This document shows positions 38,432 through 46,934 of a stretch of 64,000 nt of DNA, piece after piece (within the stretch, counting starts at the first letter, position 1; the number at the start of each line of letters is the position of its first letter). The stretch is from Flavobacteriaceae bacterium PRS1. Its GTDB lineage: Bacteria; Bacteroidota; Bacteroidia; Flavobacteriales; Flavobacteriaceae. The notes under the pieces are model-generated. The model was given only the letters and a program-made list of their open reading frames with translations. It was not told the DNA's origin and searched no databases. Made by a program: the position numbers and the translations under genes. The stretch lies in NCBI GenBank assembly GCA_003709165.1, contig RDRZ01000003.1, forward strand, positions 81,562 through 145,561. Reading direction: 5' to 3'.

Positions 38432-39722
38432 CTTCAGAATCTAAAATTATAGAGAATAGTTCTTTAAATCCATGCCACCTTGCTTCGCTACTAAATGTAT
38501 AATTATGAAATACCGGAATAAAAGTACCATTTACACGCTTTACTTCATTTATAATCCTATTAAGTGTTTCTTTTTTATCTAATAAAGATGCGTGTTTTAA
38601 TAAAGCATAATCCATTACATGAAACGAGTTTATCATTAATGGAGTTTGTATTTCGTAATCGAGGTCATAAAACAAAAAAGGCGTACAAGTTCCTGCCCGA
38701 AAACCAATCTCGTTTACATAACCCATTGTAAAATCTTTCTTAATCTCCAGGTCGATAAGATTTCTATAACTTGCTGGTAAATTTAATTTAGAAAACGAAT
38801 TTCTGGATGCCTCTAATGTCGTATTAATGATAGATTCCATATTTATCTTTTCTTCCTTTAGGGTGTCAAAATTTTCCAAAGCAAAATAGGAAGTTTTTAA
38901 TCCAATCTTACAGTAATCGGCAACCGATTTTATTAACGATACAAACTTGCGTTTATTAATACTTATATTTTTATCGTGAGTAGAATAATCTCCTATTAAA
39001 AAGAATACTACAAACTTATGTTTTGTTTGTTTCTGCTTATTTATAACCCATTTAAAGGTGTTATAAGGATCTCTTTTAAAACTTAAAAGCACCAAATAAC
39101 GTTGGTATAATTGTCTTATTCTAAACCTTAATATATCAGCTAATGTTCCACCAATGGTACGCATTAATCCTTTGTGTTTAAAATAATATGCAACGGGCAC
39201 ATCTATAATTGGATTAATGTTGTAAGTACGATTCTTGAATTTAAAATCAGTAAACCGTTCTTGCAATGAGTCTTTAAATAAGTACGCCCAAATATCTACA
39301 ACTGGCTGTTTAAGGAATCCGTTTTTAAACGCCAAACTTTCTTTTGCTGTAAAGCGACCATAATCGTCTTTTACGTGTGGTAAATATTCTTCATAACGAG
39401 TTAATAAATAAAACGAAGCCGCAAAAATATCGAAAGAGATTGCGCTTTTTTCACCATTGAAAAAGAAGGCTTTGGTATGTTTCCAGTCTTGTACCAATAT
39501 ATCAATATCCGACAAGCCTTGCTCAAACAAAATCTCATGGCTTTTAATAAAAAATTCGTTACCTAATGCTTTCCTTGTATAGGACATTTTTAAACTATCA
39601 TGTGCAATAAACTCTTCTACTGTTGTAGTAAAAGAAACTGGAAACCCTAATATTCTTGTGCAAATATGTTTAAAGATGTACTTTAATCGAGGTGTTATTT
39701 TATGAGTATATACTAATAACAT
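38418..39722 (-). CDS. Polysaccharide-deacetylase-like protein
   Basis: 434 residues, no signal peptide. It resembles flavobacterial proteins annotated as polysaccharide deacetylase family: an N-terminal module (about 1-165, with FFNGEKSAISFDIFAASFYLL and TRYEEYLPH), then a NodB-like part from about 175. The region where orthologues I recall read D-[IV]-D-x-A-Y-x-Y shows IDVPVAYYFKHKG, so the second Asp may be lost, and the metal His pair is not evident; activity is uncertain. GFRAGTCTPFLFYDL and FHVMDYALLKH look like conserved core. First gene of the minus run 39722-36066, possibly an envelope-modification unit. Confidence 0.7.
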   Translation of the reverse strand: MLLVYTHKITPRLKYIFKHICTRILGFPVSFTTTVEEFIAHDSLKMSYTRKALGNEFFIKSHEILFEQGLSDIDILVQDWKHTKAFFFNGEKSAISFDIFAASFYLLTRYEEYLPHVKDDYGRFTAKESLAFKNGFLKQPVVDIWAYLFKDSLQERFTDFKFKNRTYNINPIIDVPVAYYFKHKGLMRTIGGTLADILRFRIRQLYQRYLVLLSFKRDPYNTFKWVINKQKQTKHKFVVFFLIGDYSTHDKNISINKRKFVSLIKSVADYCKIGLKTSYFALENFDTLKEEKINMESIINTTLEASRNSFSKLNLPASYRNLIDLEIKKDFTMGYVNEIGFRAGTCTPFLFYDLDYEIQTPLMINSFHVMDYALLKHASLLDKKETLNRIINEVKRVNGTFIPVFHNYTFSSEARWHGFKELFSIILDSEDEDQ

Positions 39723-39810
39723 TTATAAAATGTAAATTCCAATATTTAAAAATACAAATTCCAAAAGATTTTCATATTTATTGCCATTAAAATAAAGTAT
39801 TGGAATTTGG

Positions 39811-39828
39811 TCCCGATAGCTATCGGGA
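39811..39828. repeat. Perfect 18-bp palindrome TCCCGATAGCTATCGGGA
   Basis: Fully self-complementary, between radC and the deacetylase-like gene. Same family as 11561-11576 and 12771-12788, in unrelated contexts. Confidence 0.85.
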
Positions 39829-39847
39829 TTGTATATTGAGATTTAAC

Positions 39848-40546
39848 CTACAAAAGGTTTTCGTCTGCAAAGCTAAAGTATGCTTTTTCGGTGATGATTA
39901 AATGATCCAACACTTTTATATCTAAACTTTCTCCAGCGGTTTTTAGTTTTTTGGTTAATTGCTTATCGGCTTCACTTGGATTTAAAGTTCCTGAAGGATG
40001 GTTATGTACTAATATTATTCCTGTTGCACCAACTTCTAAAGCGATTTTAAGCACTATACGAACATCCACTAATGTTCCTGTAATTCCTCCTTTACTAAGT
40101 TGATTTTTTCGGATGACCTTATTCGAGTTATTTACATAAATAATCCAAAACTCTTCATGTGGTAATTCGCCAATTATAGGTTGCATCAATTCAAAAACCG
40201 ACCTGCTTGAGGTTATTTTGTGCTTCTTCAATGCTTCCTCACCTCTTTTACGCCTACCCAACTCCATAGCAGCAATAATACTAATAGCTTTAGCCTCTCC
40301 AATACCTTTAAACTCCATCAATTGCTTTAGAGATAACTTTCCCAACTCATTTAAATTATTACCTACACTTGCCAAAATACGCTTACTTAAAGCTACAGCA
40401 CTTTCATCTGTATTTCCTGAACCAATTAAAATAGCGACTAATTCTGCATCACTTAATGTAGCTCTACCTTTATCGCGTAATTTTTCGCGTGGTTGATCAT
40501 CTTGCGACCAGTTTTTTATTGAAAAAGAAGATGGTTTTTCTTGCAT
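39848..40546 (-). CDS. radC: RadC family JAB/MPN-domain protein
   Basis: 232 residues. An N-terminal helix-hairpin-helix region (about 20-100, DKGRATLSDAELVAILIGSG and EFKGIGEAKAISI) precedes the JAMM metalloprotease-like domain (about 108-232). The metal motif HNHPSGTLNPSEAD is intact (His181, His183, Ser191, Asp194). RadC was named for DNA repair, but its actual role is unsettled. It lies alone on the minus strand with a TATCTTTG box 33 bases upstream and a palindrome downstream. Confidence 0.94.
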   Translation of the reverse strand: MQEKPSSFSIKNWSQDDQPREKLRDKGRATLSDAELVAILIGSGNTDESAVALSKRILASVGNNLNELGKLSLKQLMEFKGIGEAKAISIIAAMELGRRKRGEEALKKHKITSSRSVFELMQPIIGELPHEEFWIIYVNNSNKVIRKNQLSKGGITGTLVDVRIVLKIALEVGATGIILVHNHPSGTLNPSEADKQLTKKLKTAGESLDIKVLDHLIITEKAYFSFADENLL

Positions 40547-40578
40547 TGCATAAATTTAATTATTGTAAATTTCAGAAG

Positions 40579-40586
40579 CAAAGATA
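40579..40586 (-). promoter_or_regulatory. Putative -7 promoter element of radC
   Basis: Minus-strand TATCTTTG followed by C matches the -7 consensus TAnnTTTG(C), about 33 bases upstream of the radC ATG. No -33 TTTG at the expected spacing. Confidence 0.5.
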
Positions 40587-40772
40587 GTGTTCAGTTTGTA
40601 GTATTCAGTATTCAGTCAGTGCTTAGTTATAAATAGAATTAATAGAGCTCAAAATAATCATATTTTATAATAAAAAATCAGCGTAATCAGCGTTCTATTG
40701 ATTTTGAAGTATTAATAATTTGGAATTGGAATTTGGTTTTACTTTATTTATTTTAAAAATTATAAATTAATT

Positions 40773-41225
40773 ATGAAATCATTATTCGAATCTGAAACTC
40801 ATCAGGACATTTTAAACCGAATTGAAAAATTAAATGAAAACTCTACAGCAAATTGGGGGAAAATGAATGTTGGGCAAATGCTTAAACACTGTCAACAACC
40901 AATGGAAATAGCCCTTGGAAAACGTGAAATAAAAGGGAAAGCAGGATTTTTTACAAAAATAATATTTAAACTCTTTAAACCAATGATGTATAACGACAGA
41001 CCTTGGAAGCGTAATATTGGCACTCCAAGAGAATTTGTAATTACCGGACCTCAAGATTTTGATGCAGAAAAAAATAACATTGTAAAACTTATTAATGAAT
41101 TTGCCAGTAAAAAAAACAATACCAATTGGCCAAAGCATCCTATATTTGGAGTTTTTACAACCGAACAACGAGGGCAAATGCAATACAAACATTTAGACCA
41201 CCATTTAACACAGTTTGGAGTTTAA
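40773..41225 (+). CDS. DUF1569 (DinB-superfamily-like) protein
   Basis: 150 residues, cytosolic, with no signal or membrane segment. It matches the DUF1569 pattern: MKSLFESETHQDILNRIEKL, WGKMNVGQMLKHCQQPMEIA, a cluster around PFMYNDRPWKRNIGTP-like MYNDRPWKRNIGTPRE, and the C-terminal GQMQYKHLDHHLTQFG. The His residues in LKHC and YKHLDHH are placed as in DinB-fold metal sites. Function unknown. Preceded by a 226-base spacer and followed 35 bases later by the PaiB-like gene on the same strand. Confidence 0.8.
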   Translation: MKSLFESETHQDILNRIEKLNENSTANWGKMNVGQMLKHCQQPMEIALGKREIKGKAGFFTKIIFKLFKPMMYNDRPWKRNIGTPREFVITGPQDFDAEKNNIVKLINEFASKKNNTNWPKHPIFGVFTTEQRGQMQYKHLDHHLTQFGV

Positions 41226-41260
41226 AAATCTTAAATCATCAATCTTAAATCGCTAATCGA

Positions 41261-41854
41261 GTGAAATATCCACCTCAACATCATCAAGACAATAACAGGA
41301 ATCATATAATCGACGTGATTAAAAGCTATCCTCTGGCAACAGTAATTTCGGTAAAAGATAACAAACCCATTATTACACATTTACCAATAATATATCGCGA
41401 AGACGGGAAACTTATTGGACATATAGATAAGTACAATCCACAAACTGAATTATTAAAAGATAACAACGATGTCACTCTTATATTTTCCGGACCTCAATGC
41501 TACATCTCGCCAAGTATTTATTCCACAACACAGCTCCCAACCTGGAACTATATTAAAGTACATTTAAAAGGAATAGTAAAAGCCATTGATAGTAACGAAG
41601 CTTTAAAAGAATCGTTAATTAAAATGACCGAGTTTTTAGAGCAACCTGAAAACAATTATATTTTAGAACCTGACAATCAAAGAATGGAAGGCATGATAAA
41701 TTATATTAAAATGTTTGAGATTACCATTACCCATTGGGAAGGCAAATTTAAACTCTCTCAAGACAAAAGACCTCGTGATATTGAAAATGCAAAAGCAGAA
41801 TTAATTCGTGTAAATCAAGAAAGTATTAAAGCGTTTTTGGAGAAGGTGTTTTGA
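41261..41854 (+). CDS. PaiB-like FMN-binding split-barrel protein
   Basis: 197 residues with a GTG start at 41261 (KYPPQHHQDNN, close to the family's usual YxPxHF start). The FMN-binding core runs about 18-120 with YPLATVISVKDNKPIITHLP, GHIDKYNPQ, VTLIFSGPQCYISPSIY and TWNYIKVHLKGI. PaiB proteins are annotated as negative transcriptional regulators of sporulation and protease genes in Bacillus, but the fold is a flavoprotein. Here a redox or detoxification role is equally possible. Downstream of the DUF1569 gene on the same strand. Confidence 0.85.
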   Translation: MKYPPQHHQDNNRNHIIDVIKSYPLATVISVKDNKPIITHLPIIYREDGKLIGHIDKYNPQTELLKDNNDVTLIFSGPQCYISPSIYSTTQLPTWNYIKVHLKGIVKAIDSNEALKESLIKMTEFLEQPENNYILEPDNQRMEGMINYIKMFEITITHWEGKFKLSQDKRPRDIENAKAELIRVNQESIKAFLEKVF

Positions 41855-42204
41855 CTTGACTTTGTAAGAAAAAACAACTATCTTCGTTTATCGGATGATA
41901 TAGTTTATTAAAACAGAACCATATCTTATCCATTGTGAGTAATTGCACAAGTGACGTGTTACTACGCCGCAAAAACCAGCACTCGCATGAATAGATGGTT
42001 TTCACGGCTCCCATAACACTCAATCACTCACAACGGTCAGGGAATAACTGCGCATCTCAGACAATGGTTTTATTTTTCAACCTTTTTGGATTAACTTGTG
42101 AAACGTTCGCACAACAATGGATATACTATATAGATGCGCAGCCAATGCTCTAAACGTGTATGCTGCGCATCCACAGAGCATAATCCCTGACCGATAACGA
42201 AACT
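41855..42204. other. Gene-free 350-base spacer with nested inverted repeats
   Basis: No credible gene. The stretch 41940-42190 is richer in G+C (about 45% by eye) than its surroundings. It contains nested inverted repeats: CGGTCAGGGA (42034-42043) with TCCCTGACCG (42184-42193), TGCGCATCT (42049-42057) with AGATGCGCA (42132-42140), GATGCGCAGC (42133-42142) with GCTGCGCATC (42162-42171), and ATGCTC (42145-42150) with GAGCAT (42176-42181). This could be a structured RNA, a miniature element or a decayed recombination site. I do not recognise it. Confidence 0.6.
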
Positions 42205-43560
42205 TTAAAATATCAACTCCTTAACCTCCTCAAAATCCAAACCTCCATAATTACCCGAACTCATAAGTAATAAGGCTTTATTATTAAAATCTTGCAAAAA
42301 TAAAAACTGTTTAAAATCGTCTGGATTGGTGTAAATAATTAAATCATCTCGTTCAAAAGCAGTTGCGATTTGTTTTTTAGTAATTGCTTCTAACTTTTTA
42401 ATTTCAACAGCATGAGGCGAATAAAAAACGACTGCTACATCAGCAGCATCCAAAGTGCCTTTATATTCTTTTAAAAACTCGGCATTTAAACTGCTGTATG
42501 TGTGTAATTCCAAACAAGCAACAAGTGTATGGTTTTGGTATTGTTCTTTTACAGCATTTGTCGTGGCTTCTACCTTACTGGGCGAATGTGCAAAATCTTT
42601 AAAAGCTACACTATTGTTACTTACGGCTATTTTCTCAAGACGCTTACTTGCGCCTTTAAAAGTAGATATGGCTTCATAGAAATCATCTTCATCAATTCCC
42701 ATGTGTTGGCAAATCCACTTTGCTCCTGCCAGATTATTTAAGTTATGTTTTCCAAAAATTTCTATTGGCAATAACCCTTCTGGTGTTTCTAAAAGTGTTT
42801 GTCCATTTACAACCGAATACTTTGGAGTTTGATATGGTAATTTACGTATTGCATTTTCAGAAGCATCAACAATCCGTTTCACTTCAATGTCTTCTTCATT
42901 ATACGTAATGCTTCCTCCTTTTACAATTGAATCTAAAAATATTTCAAACTGTTTTACATAACCTTTGTATGTAGGAAACACATTAATATGATCCCAGGCG
43001 ATTCCGCTTAACAAGGCAATATTTGGTTTGTACAAATGAAATTTAGGTCGCCTGTCTATTGACGAACTCAAATATTCGTCGCCCTCCAAGACCATAAAAT
43101 CATTATCATCTGTTAATTTTACCATCACATCAAAACCTTCTAATTGTGCTCCAACCATATAATCGACATCACGATCATGATAATGCATAACATGAAGAAT
43201 CATTGATGTAATGGTGGTTTTACCATGACTTCCGCCAATAACTACTCGTGTTTTATGTTTGGATTGTTCGTACAAAAACTCTGGATACGAATATATTTTA
43301 AGCCCTAATTCTTGTGCTTTTAACAATTCAGGATTATCTGCTTTGGCATGCATTCCTAAAACCACAGCATCTAAATTTTTAGTGATTTTTTCTGGAAACC
43401 AACCAAACACTTCAGGTAATAATCCTTTAACATCCAAACGTGTTTTTGAAGGTTCAAAAATGGTGTCGTCACTTCCTGTAATTACATATCCTTTATTATG
43501 TAAGGCTAAAGCAAGATTATGCATTGCAGAGCCACCAATTGCAATAAAATGTACGATCAT
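42205..43560 (-). CDS. mpl: UDP-N-acetylmuramate:L-alanyl-gamma-D-glutamyl-meso-diaminopimelate ligase
   Basis: Mur-ligase family enzyme that re-attaches recycled murein tripeptide to UDP-MurNAc. The 451 residues begin MIVHFIAIGGSAMHNLALAL with a Rossmann-like GxGGxAM start. The ATP-binding P-loop is GGSHGKTT (109-116), followed by VLEGDEYLSS and WDHINVFP in the central domain, and KDFAHSPSKVEAT in the C-terminal domain. MurC would be the main alternative, but the N-terminus and length fit Mpl. Divergent from the DoxX-like gene. Confidence 0.92.
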   Translation of the reverse strand: MIVHFIAIGGSAMHNLALALHNKGYVITGSDDTIFEPSKTRLDVKGLLPEVFGWFPEKITKNLDAVVLGMHAKADNPELLKAQELGLKIYSYPEFLYEQSKHKTRVVIGGSHGKTTITSMILHVMHYHDRDVDYMVGAQLEGFDVMVKLTDDNDFMVLEGDEYLSSSIDRRPKFHLYKPNIALLSGIAWDHINVFPTYKGYVKQFEIFLDSIVKGGSITYNEEDIEVKRIVDASENAIRKLPYQTPKYSVVNGQTLLETPEGLLPIEIFGKHNLNNLAGAKWICQHMGIDEDDFYEAISTFKGASKRLEKIAVSNNSVAFKDFAHSPSKVEATTNAVKEQYQNHTLVACLELHTYSSLNAEFLKEYKGTLDAADVAVVFYSPHAVEIKKLEAITKKQIATAFERDDLIIYTNPDDFKQFLFLQDFNNKALLLMSSGNYGGLDFEEVKELIF

Positions 43561-43690
43561 TTATTTGTTTTGTAAATGGTAAATATAAGTATTGATTTGA
43601 TTTCGGTAGCTTCAATTAAAGGTTTAATTCTTTATTTCATATCTTTAAATTCTAACTAATAAATAATTAATTATAAATTCAAAAGTTTTT

Positions 43691-44035
43691 ATGGTCTTAA
43701 GAATTGTTCTTGGGCTTATGTTACTTGTTTTTGGGCTTAACAAATTTCTTCACTTTTTACCAGACCCTGAAGGAATGTCTGCTGATGCTGGAGCATTAAT
43801 GTCAACCAAAACTATGACTCTCGTAGCAATTGTTGAAGTTGTTGCTGGTTTAACTTTTTTACTCAATAAATGTGGTGCTTTAATGGCTATAATATTAATG
43901 AGTGTATCTGTAAATGCTGTATTATTTCATGTTGCTCTAGATTCAGCAAATATTGCACTTGCTCTCGTATTATTAGTTCTAAATATAGTTGTTCTTTATG
44001 GATATAAAGACAAGTACAAAGAATTAATGGCTTGA
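43691..44035 (+). CDS. DoxX-like small membrane protein
   Basis: 114 residues with four hydrophobic segments (about 2-20, 40-58, 64-84, 86-104), the DoxX/YphA layout: VLRIVLGLMLLVFGLNKFLHF at the start and LLNKCGALMAIILMSVSVNA in the middle. Members of this family are inner-membrane proteins of uncertain, sometimes redox-related, function. It is a single gene with a shared bidirectional hairpin downstream. Confidence 0.8.
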   Translation: MVLRIVLGLMLLVFGLNKFLHFLPDPEGMSADAGALMSTKTMTLVAIVEVVAGLTFLLNKCGALMAIILMSVSVNAVLFHVALDSANIALALVLLVLNIVVLYGYKDKYKELMA

Positions 44036-44045
44036 ATATTATACT

Positions 44046-44074
44046 AAAAAAGAGGCTTTTTAAGTCTCTTTTTT
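44046..44074. terminator. Bidirectional terminator
   Basis: AAAAAAGAG (44046-44054) pairs with CTCTTTTTT (44066-44074), giving U-tracts on both strands. It lies between the convergent DoxX-like gene (plus) and DUF4136 lipoprotein gene (minus). Confidence 0.8.
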
Positions 44075-44081
44075 ATTTTGG

Positions 44082-44603
44082 TTATTGTTGCGGTGGATAT
44101 TGCAAAAGAACTTTTTCAACAATAACTTTAAATAATTCTTCCCTTTTTTCTGGTGAAGCTTTTGGGTTGTAACTACCATCACTAACGGCTTGCCAAAACA
44201 ATCCTTTTCCGTTTTCATCAATAAAATCAATAATAATGCGTCTATTGATTTTAGATTGTCCTATTGGAATTCCAACAGAAAGTCCACCTCCAACATGACC
44301 ACCACTACCACCAACGCCAAGACCAACTGTACTACTTTGCGCCTCTTGAAATTCGCTACTTTGTATGTTAATAAAAAAATCTGGTGTTTCAGAAATCGTA
44401 AACCCTTTAGCTTGTAATTTAGTATCTAATGCTTCTAAAAAACGTTTAGTTTCTAATTCGTTCATACCTGTTTCCAAGTCTGAATAATAATTATAGGGTT
44501 TGAATTTACTAAAGTCTGTGCCTTTTTCGTAATCGTTATTTACATGAATTGAAGAGCAAGAGGATACTAATAATAGCAACAATAATACTTTTGTATAATT
44601 CAT
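44082..44603 (-). CDS. DUF4136 family lipoprotein
   Basis: 173 residues with a lipoprotein signal MNYTKVLLLLLLVSSC (Cys16). The DUF4136 pattern is visible: VNNDYEKGTDFSKFKPYNYY near the start, LDTKLQAKGFTISETPDFFI in the middle, a Gly-rich stretch (GLGVGGSGGHVGGG), RRIIIDFIDENGKGLFWQA and the end EKVLLQYPPQQ. Located in the periplasm or outer membrane; molecular role unknown. Between the DoxX-like gene and obg, own transcription unit. Confidence 0.85.
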   Translation of the reverse strand: MNYTKVLLLLLLVSSCSSIHVNNDYEKGTDFSKFKPYNYYSDLETGMNELETKRFLEALDTKLQAKGFTISETPDFFINIQSSEFQEAQSSTVGLGVGGSGGHVGGGLSVGIPIGQSKINRRIIIDFIDENGKGLFWQAVSDGSYNPKASPEKREELFKVIVEKVLLQYPPQQ

Positions 44604-44664
44604 AGCTGTAGTTTTTTATAAATTTAATCAAAAATTATTCGGGAAAGTATTTAGAGTATAAAAT

Positions 44665-45663
44665 CTAATTATTAAGCATTTTCCACAAGGTATCTTTAAG
44701 CTCAGTAATACCTTGATGTGCTATCGAAGAAATAAACATATAATCTATTGGAAGATTGTTATCAAGTTCAATTTTAAGTTCGGCTTTAAGCTCATCATCA
44801 AGCATATCGCATTTTGTTATAGCGATAAATCGGTCTTTATCCAGCATTTCGGGATTGTAACGACGTAGTTCGTCGAGTAAAATATCGTATTGCTTTTTAA
44901 TATCGTTTGCATCAGCAGGAATTAAAAACAATAAGGTTGAATTACGCTCTATATGACGTAAAAAATAGTGTCCCAAACCTTTTCCTTCGGCAGCTCCTTC
45001 AATAATTCCTGGAATATCTGCCATAACAAAAGTTTGAAAATCGCGATATTCTACAATCCCTAAATTTGGTTTTAAGGTAGTAAACTCATAATCGGCAATT
45101 TTAGGTTTTGCTGAAGTTATTACCGATAAAAGCGTCGATTTTCCTGCATTTGGAAATCCAACTAAACCAACATCTGCCAACACTTTAAGTTCTAAAGTAA
45201 TTCGTTTTTCTTGAAGTGGAATTCCAGGTTGTGCATAACGTGGTGTCTGGTTTGTAGAACTTTTAAAATGCCAATTACCACGTCCTCCCATTCCACCTTC
45301 ACAAATTATCTTTTCTTCATGTTCTTCTGTTATCTCAAAAATAATTTCGTTGGTTTCTGTATCTCTAATTACGGTTCCGAGAGGCACATCAATATAAACA
45401 TCTGTTCCATCTGCGCCCGAACTTCTTCCTTTACTACCATGTCCTCCATGTTCGGCTTTAACATGACGCTTAAATTTAAGATGCAGCAATGTCCAAAGAT
45501 TCTTTTTGCCTCGAAGTATTACATGACCACCACGACCACCATCGCCACCATCTGGTCCACCTTTGGTAATATATTTCTCGCGATGTAAATGCACAGAACC
45601 TTTACCTCCATTTCCAGAAGTAGCTACTATTTTTACATAATCTACAAAATTACCTTCAGTCAT
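44665..45663 (-). CDS. obgE: Ribosome-associated GTPase Obg/CgtA
   Basis: Essential GTPase for 50S maturation and stress signalling. The 332 residues have the glycine-rich Obg fold (about 1-158, [16 protein letters not shown] and [14 protein letters not shown]) and the GTPase domain with G1 GFPNAGKST (169-177), G2 region [13 protein letters not shown]3 [12 protein letters not shown], and G4 TKCD. The C-terminal OCT extension of some homologues is absent. Downstream of the Hpt-Adk gene on the same strand, separated by a 117-base spacer with REP-like hairpins. Confidence 0.96.
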   Translation of the reverse strand: MTEGNFVDYVKIVATSGNGGKGSVHLHREKYITKGGPDGGDGGRGGHVILRGKKNLWTLLHLKFKRHVKAEHGGHGSKGRSSGADGTDVYIDVPLGTVIRDTETNEIIFEITEEHEEKIICEGGMGGRGNWHFKSSTNQTPRYAQPGIPLQEKRITLELKVLADVGLVGFPNAGKSTLLSVITSAKPKIADYEFTTLKPNLGIVEYRDFQTFVMADIPGIIEGAAEGKGLGHYFLRHIERNSTLLFLIPADANDIKKQYDILLDELRRYNPEMLDKDRFIAITKCDMLDDELKAELKIELDNNLPIDYMFISSIAHQGITELKDTLWKMLNN

Positions 45664-45680
45664 TTTTTAGTTTATATTTT

Positions 45681-45704
45681 TGTCATTCCTGCGAAAGCAG
45701 GAAT
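45681..45704. repeat. REP-like hairpin ATTCCTGC-GAAA-GCAGGAAT
   Basis: Perfect 8-bp stem (45685-45692 with 45697-45704) capped by a GAAA tetraloop and preceded by TGTC. Same family as 18348-18367. It is in the adk-obg spacer. Confidence 0.85.
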
Positions 45705-45730
45705 CTTTTTCTATGAAGTTCTATTTTAAA

Positions 45731-45770
45731 TCCCTCTCTGTCCTTCGGACATCTCTCCCAAAGGGAGAGA
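45731..45770. repeat. Double hairpin repeat in the adk-obg spacer
   Basis: GTCC-TTC-GGAC (45740-45750) is followed by TCTCTCCC-AAA-GGGAGAGA (45752-45770, 8-bp stem). The pattern resembles a dispersed flavobacterial intergenic repeat; only one copy was noticed here. Confidence 0.65.
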
Positions 45771-45780
45771 ATAATATAAT

Positions 45781-46890
45781 TTATAATTTATCTATAACTA
45801 CACTTAAACGTTGAGCAATTTCTTCGATACTGCCTACACCATCAACTCCAAAATATTTATTTTGTGCTGTATAGTAATCTTTAAGTATTGCTGTTTTCTT
45901 GTAGTATTCTTTTATTCGGTTTCTAATTACCGATTCGTTTGCATCGTCTGGTCTTCCGCTAGTTTCTCCTCTTTTAAGTAAACGTTGCACCAACACTTCG
46001 TCATCGACTTCTAAAGCAACCATAGCATTGATATGAGAATCTTTACTTTCCATCAGTTTTTCCAAAGCTTCTGCTTGTGCATTAGTACGTGGAAATCCAT
46101 CAAAAATAAAACCTTTAGCATCTGCATTTTTTTCGACTTCGGTATTCAGCATTTTTATAGTAACTTCATCTGGCACCAACTCACCTTTATCCATATACGA
46201 TTTAGCCAGAATGCCAAGCGCAGTTTCATTTTTTATATTATAACGAAATACGTCTCCAGTTGAAATATGCACCAAATTATATTTCTCTTTTAAAAGCTCT
46301 GCTTGTGTGCCTTTTCCTGCTCCTGGAGGCCCAAACAACACTAAATTCGTTGTGTGTTGTTTTGTGCTAATTTGATAAACTTCAGGAATATCTCTACCTA
46401 ATCCGTTGTAATCCAAGCCAAAACCAACTATAAATTTATTTGGAATTTCAATGCCTATATAATGGATTTTAAAATCTTTTTTATAAGCTTCTGGTTTGTA
46501 AAAAAGTGTTGCAATTTTAAGTTCTTTTACGCCTTCATTCTTAAATATTCTGTAAATTTCGTGAAGCGTGTTTCCTGTGTCGATAATATCTTCAATAATT
46601 ACCACAGTTCTTCCAGACAAATCTTGGGTAAGACCAATTAATCGTTGTATATCTTCTGTTGATTTAACACCTTCATAAGACGCCAATTTTATAAAAGTTA
46701 CTTCGCAAGGTTTTGGATATTTTTTTACAAAATCGCTTACAACCATAAAAGAGCCATTCAAAATACCTATAAATACTGGTATTTCATCGCCAAGATCGTT
46801 TGAAATTTCGTTTGCTAATTTCGAAATAGCTGCATCAATTTCCTTTGCAGAAATAAATGGTTTAAAATATTTGTCATGAAGCTTAATCAT
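45781..46890 (-). CDS. adk: Hypoxanthine phosphoribosyltransferase-adenylate kinase fusion
   Basis: One 369-residue protein joining two purine enzymes. Residues about 1-175 are an HPRT: the PRPP loop is VVIIEDIIDTGNTL at 96-109. Residues about 181-369 are an adenylate kinase with P-loop GPPGAGKGT (187-195), STGDVFRYNI, DGFPRTNAQ from Asp274 and a short LID (GETSGRPDDANE). Together they would salvage hypoxanthine/guanine to nucleotides and interconvert AMP, ADP and ATP in the cytosol. The fusion is common in Flavobacteriia and accounts for adk being absent beside secY in this window. A TATCTTTG box lies 23 bases upstream. Confidence 0.95.
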   Translation of the reverse strand: MIKLHDKYFKPFISAKEIDAAISKLANEISNDLGDEIPVFIGILNGSFMVVSDFVKKYPKPCEVTFIKLASYEGVKSTEDIQRLIGLTQDLSGRTVVIIEDIIDTGNTLHEIYRIFKNEGVKELKIATLFYKPEAYKKDFKIHYIGIEIPNKFIVGFGLDYNGLGRDIPEVYQISTKQHTTNLVLFGPPGAGKGTQAELLKEKYNLVHISTGDVFRYNIKNETALGILAKSYMDKGELVPDEVTIKMLNTEVEKNADAKGFIFDGFPRTNAQAEALEKLMESKDSHINAMVALEVDDEVLVQRLLKRGETSGRPDDANESVIRNRIKEYYKKTAILKDYYTAQNKYFGVDGVGSIEEIAQRLSVVIDKL

Positions 46891-46912
46891 GTTGTTCTTT
46901 TTTAGAAAGATG

Positions 46913-46920
46913 CAAAGATA
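46913..46920 (-). promoter_or_regulatory. Putative -7 promoter element of the hpt-adk fusion
   Basis: Minus-strand TATCTTTG followed by C fits TAnnTTTG(C), 23 bases upstream of the ATG. No clear -33 TTTG. Confidence 0.5.
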
Positions 46921-46934
46921 ATGAATTGATTAGG

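Noticed and set aside
41826..42023. 65-residue minus-strand frame in the mpl-PaiB spacer
   Set aside because: Cys- and Trp-containing composition unlike neighbouring genes, no homology recognised, partly overlaps a real gene; better explained as part of the structured spacer.
45731..45770. Terminator for the hpt-adk gene
   Set aside because: The hairpins are strong but lack a T-run on the minus strand, so they are listed as repeats.
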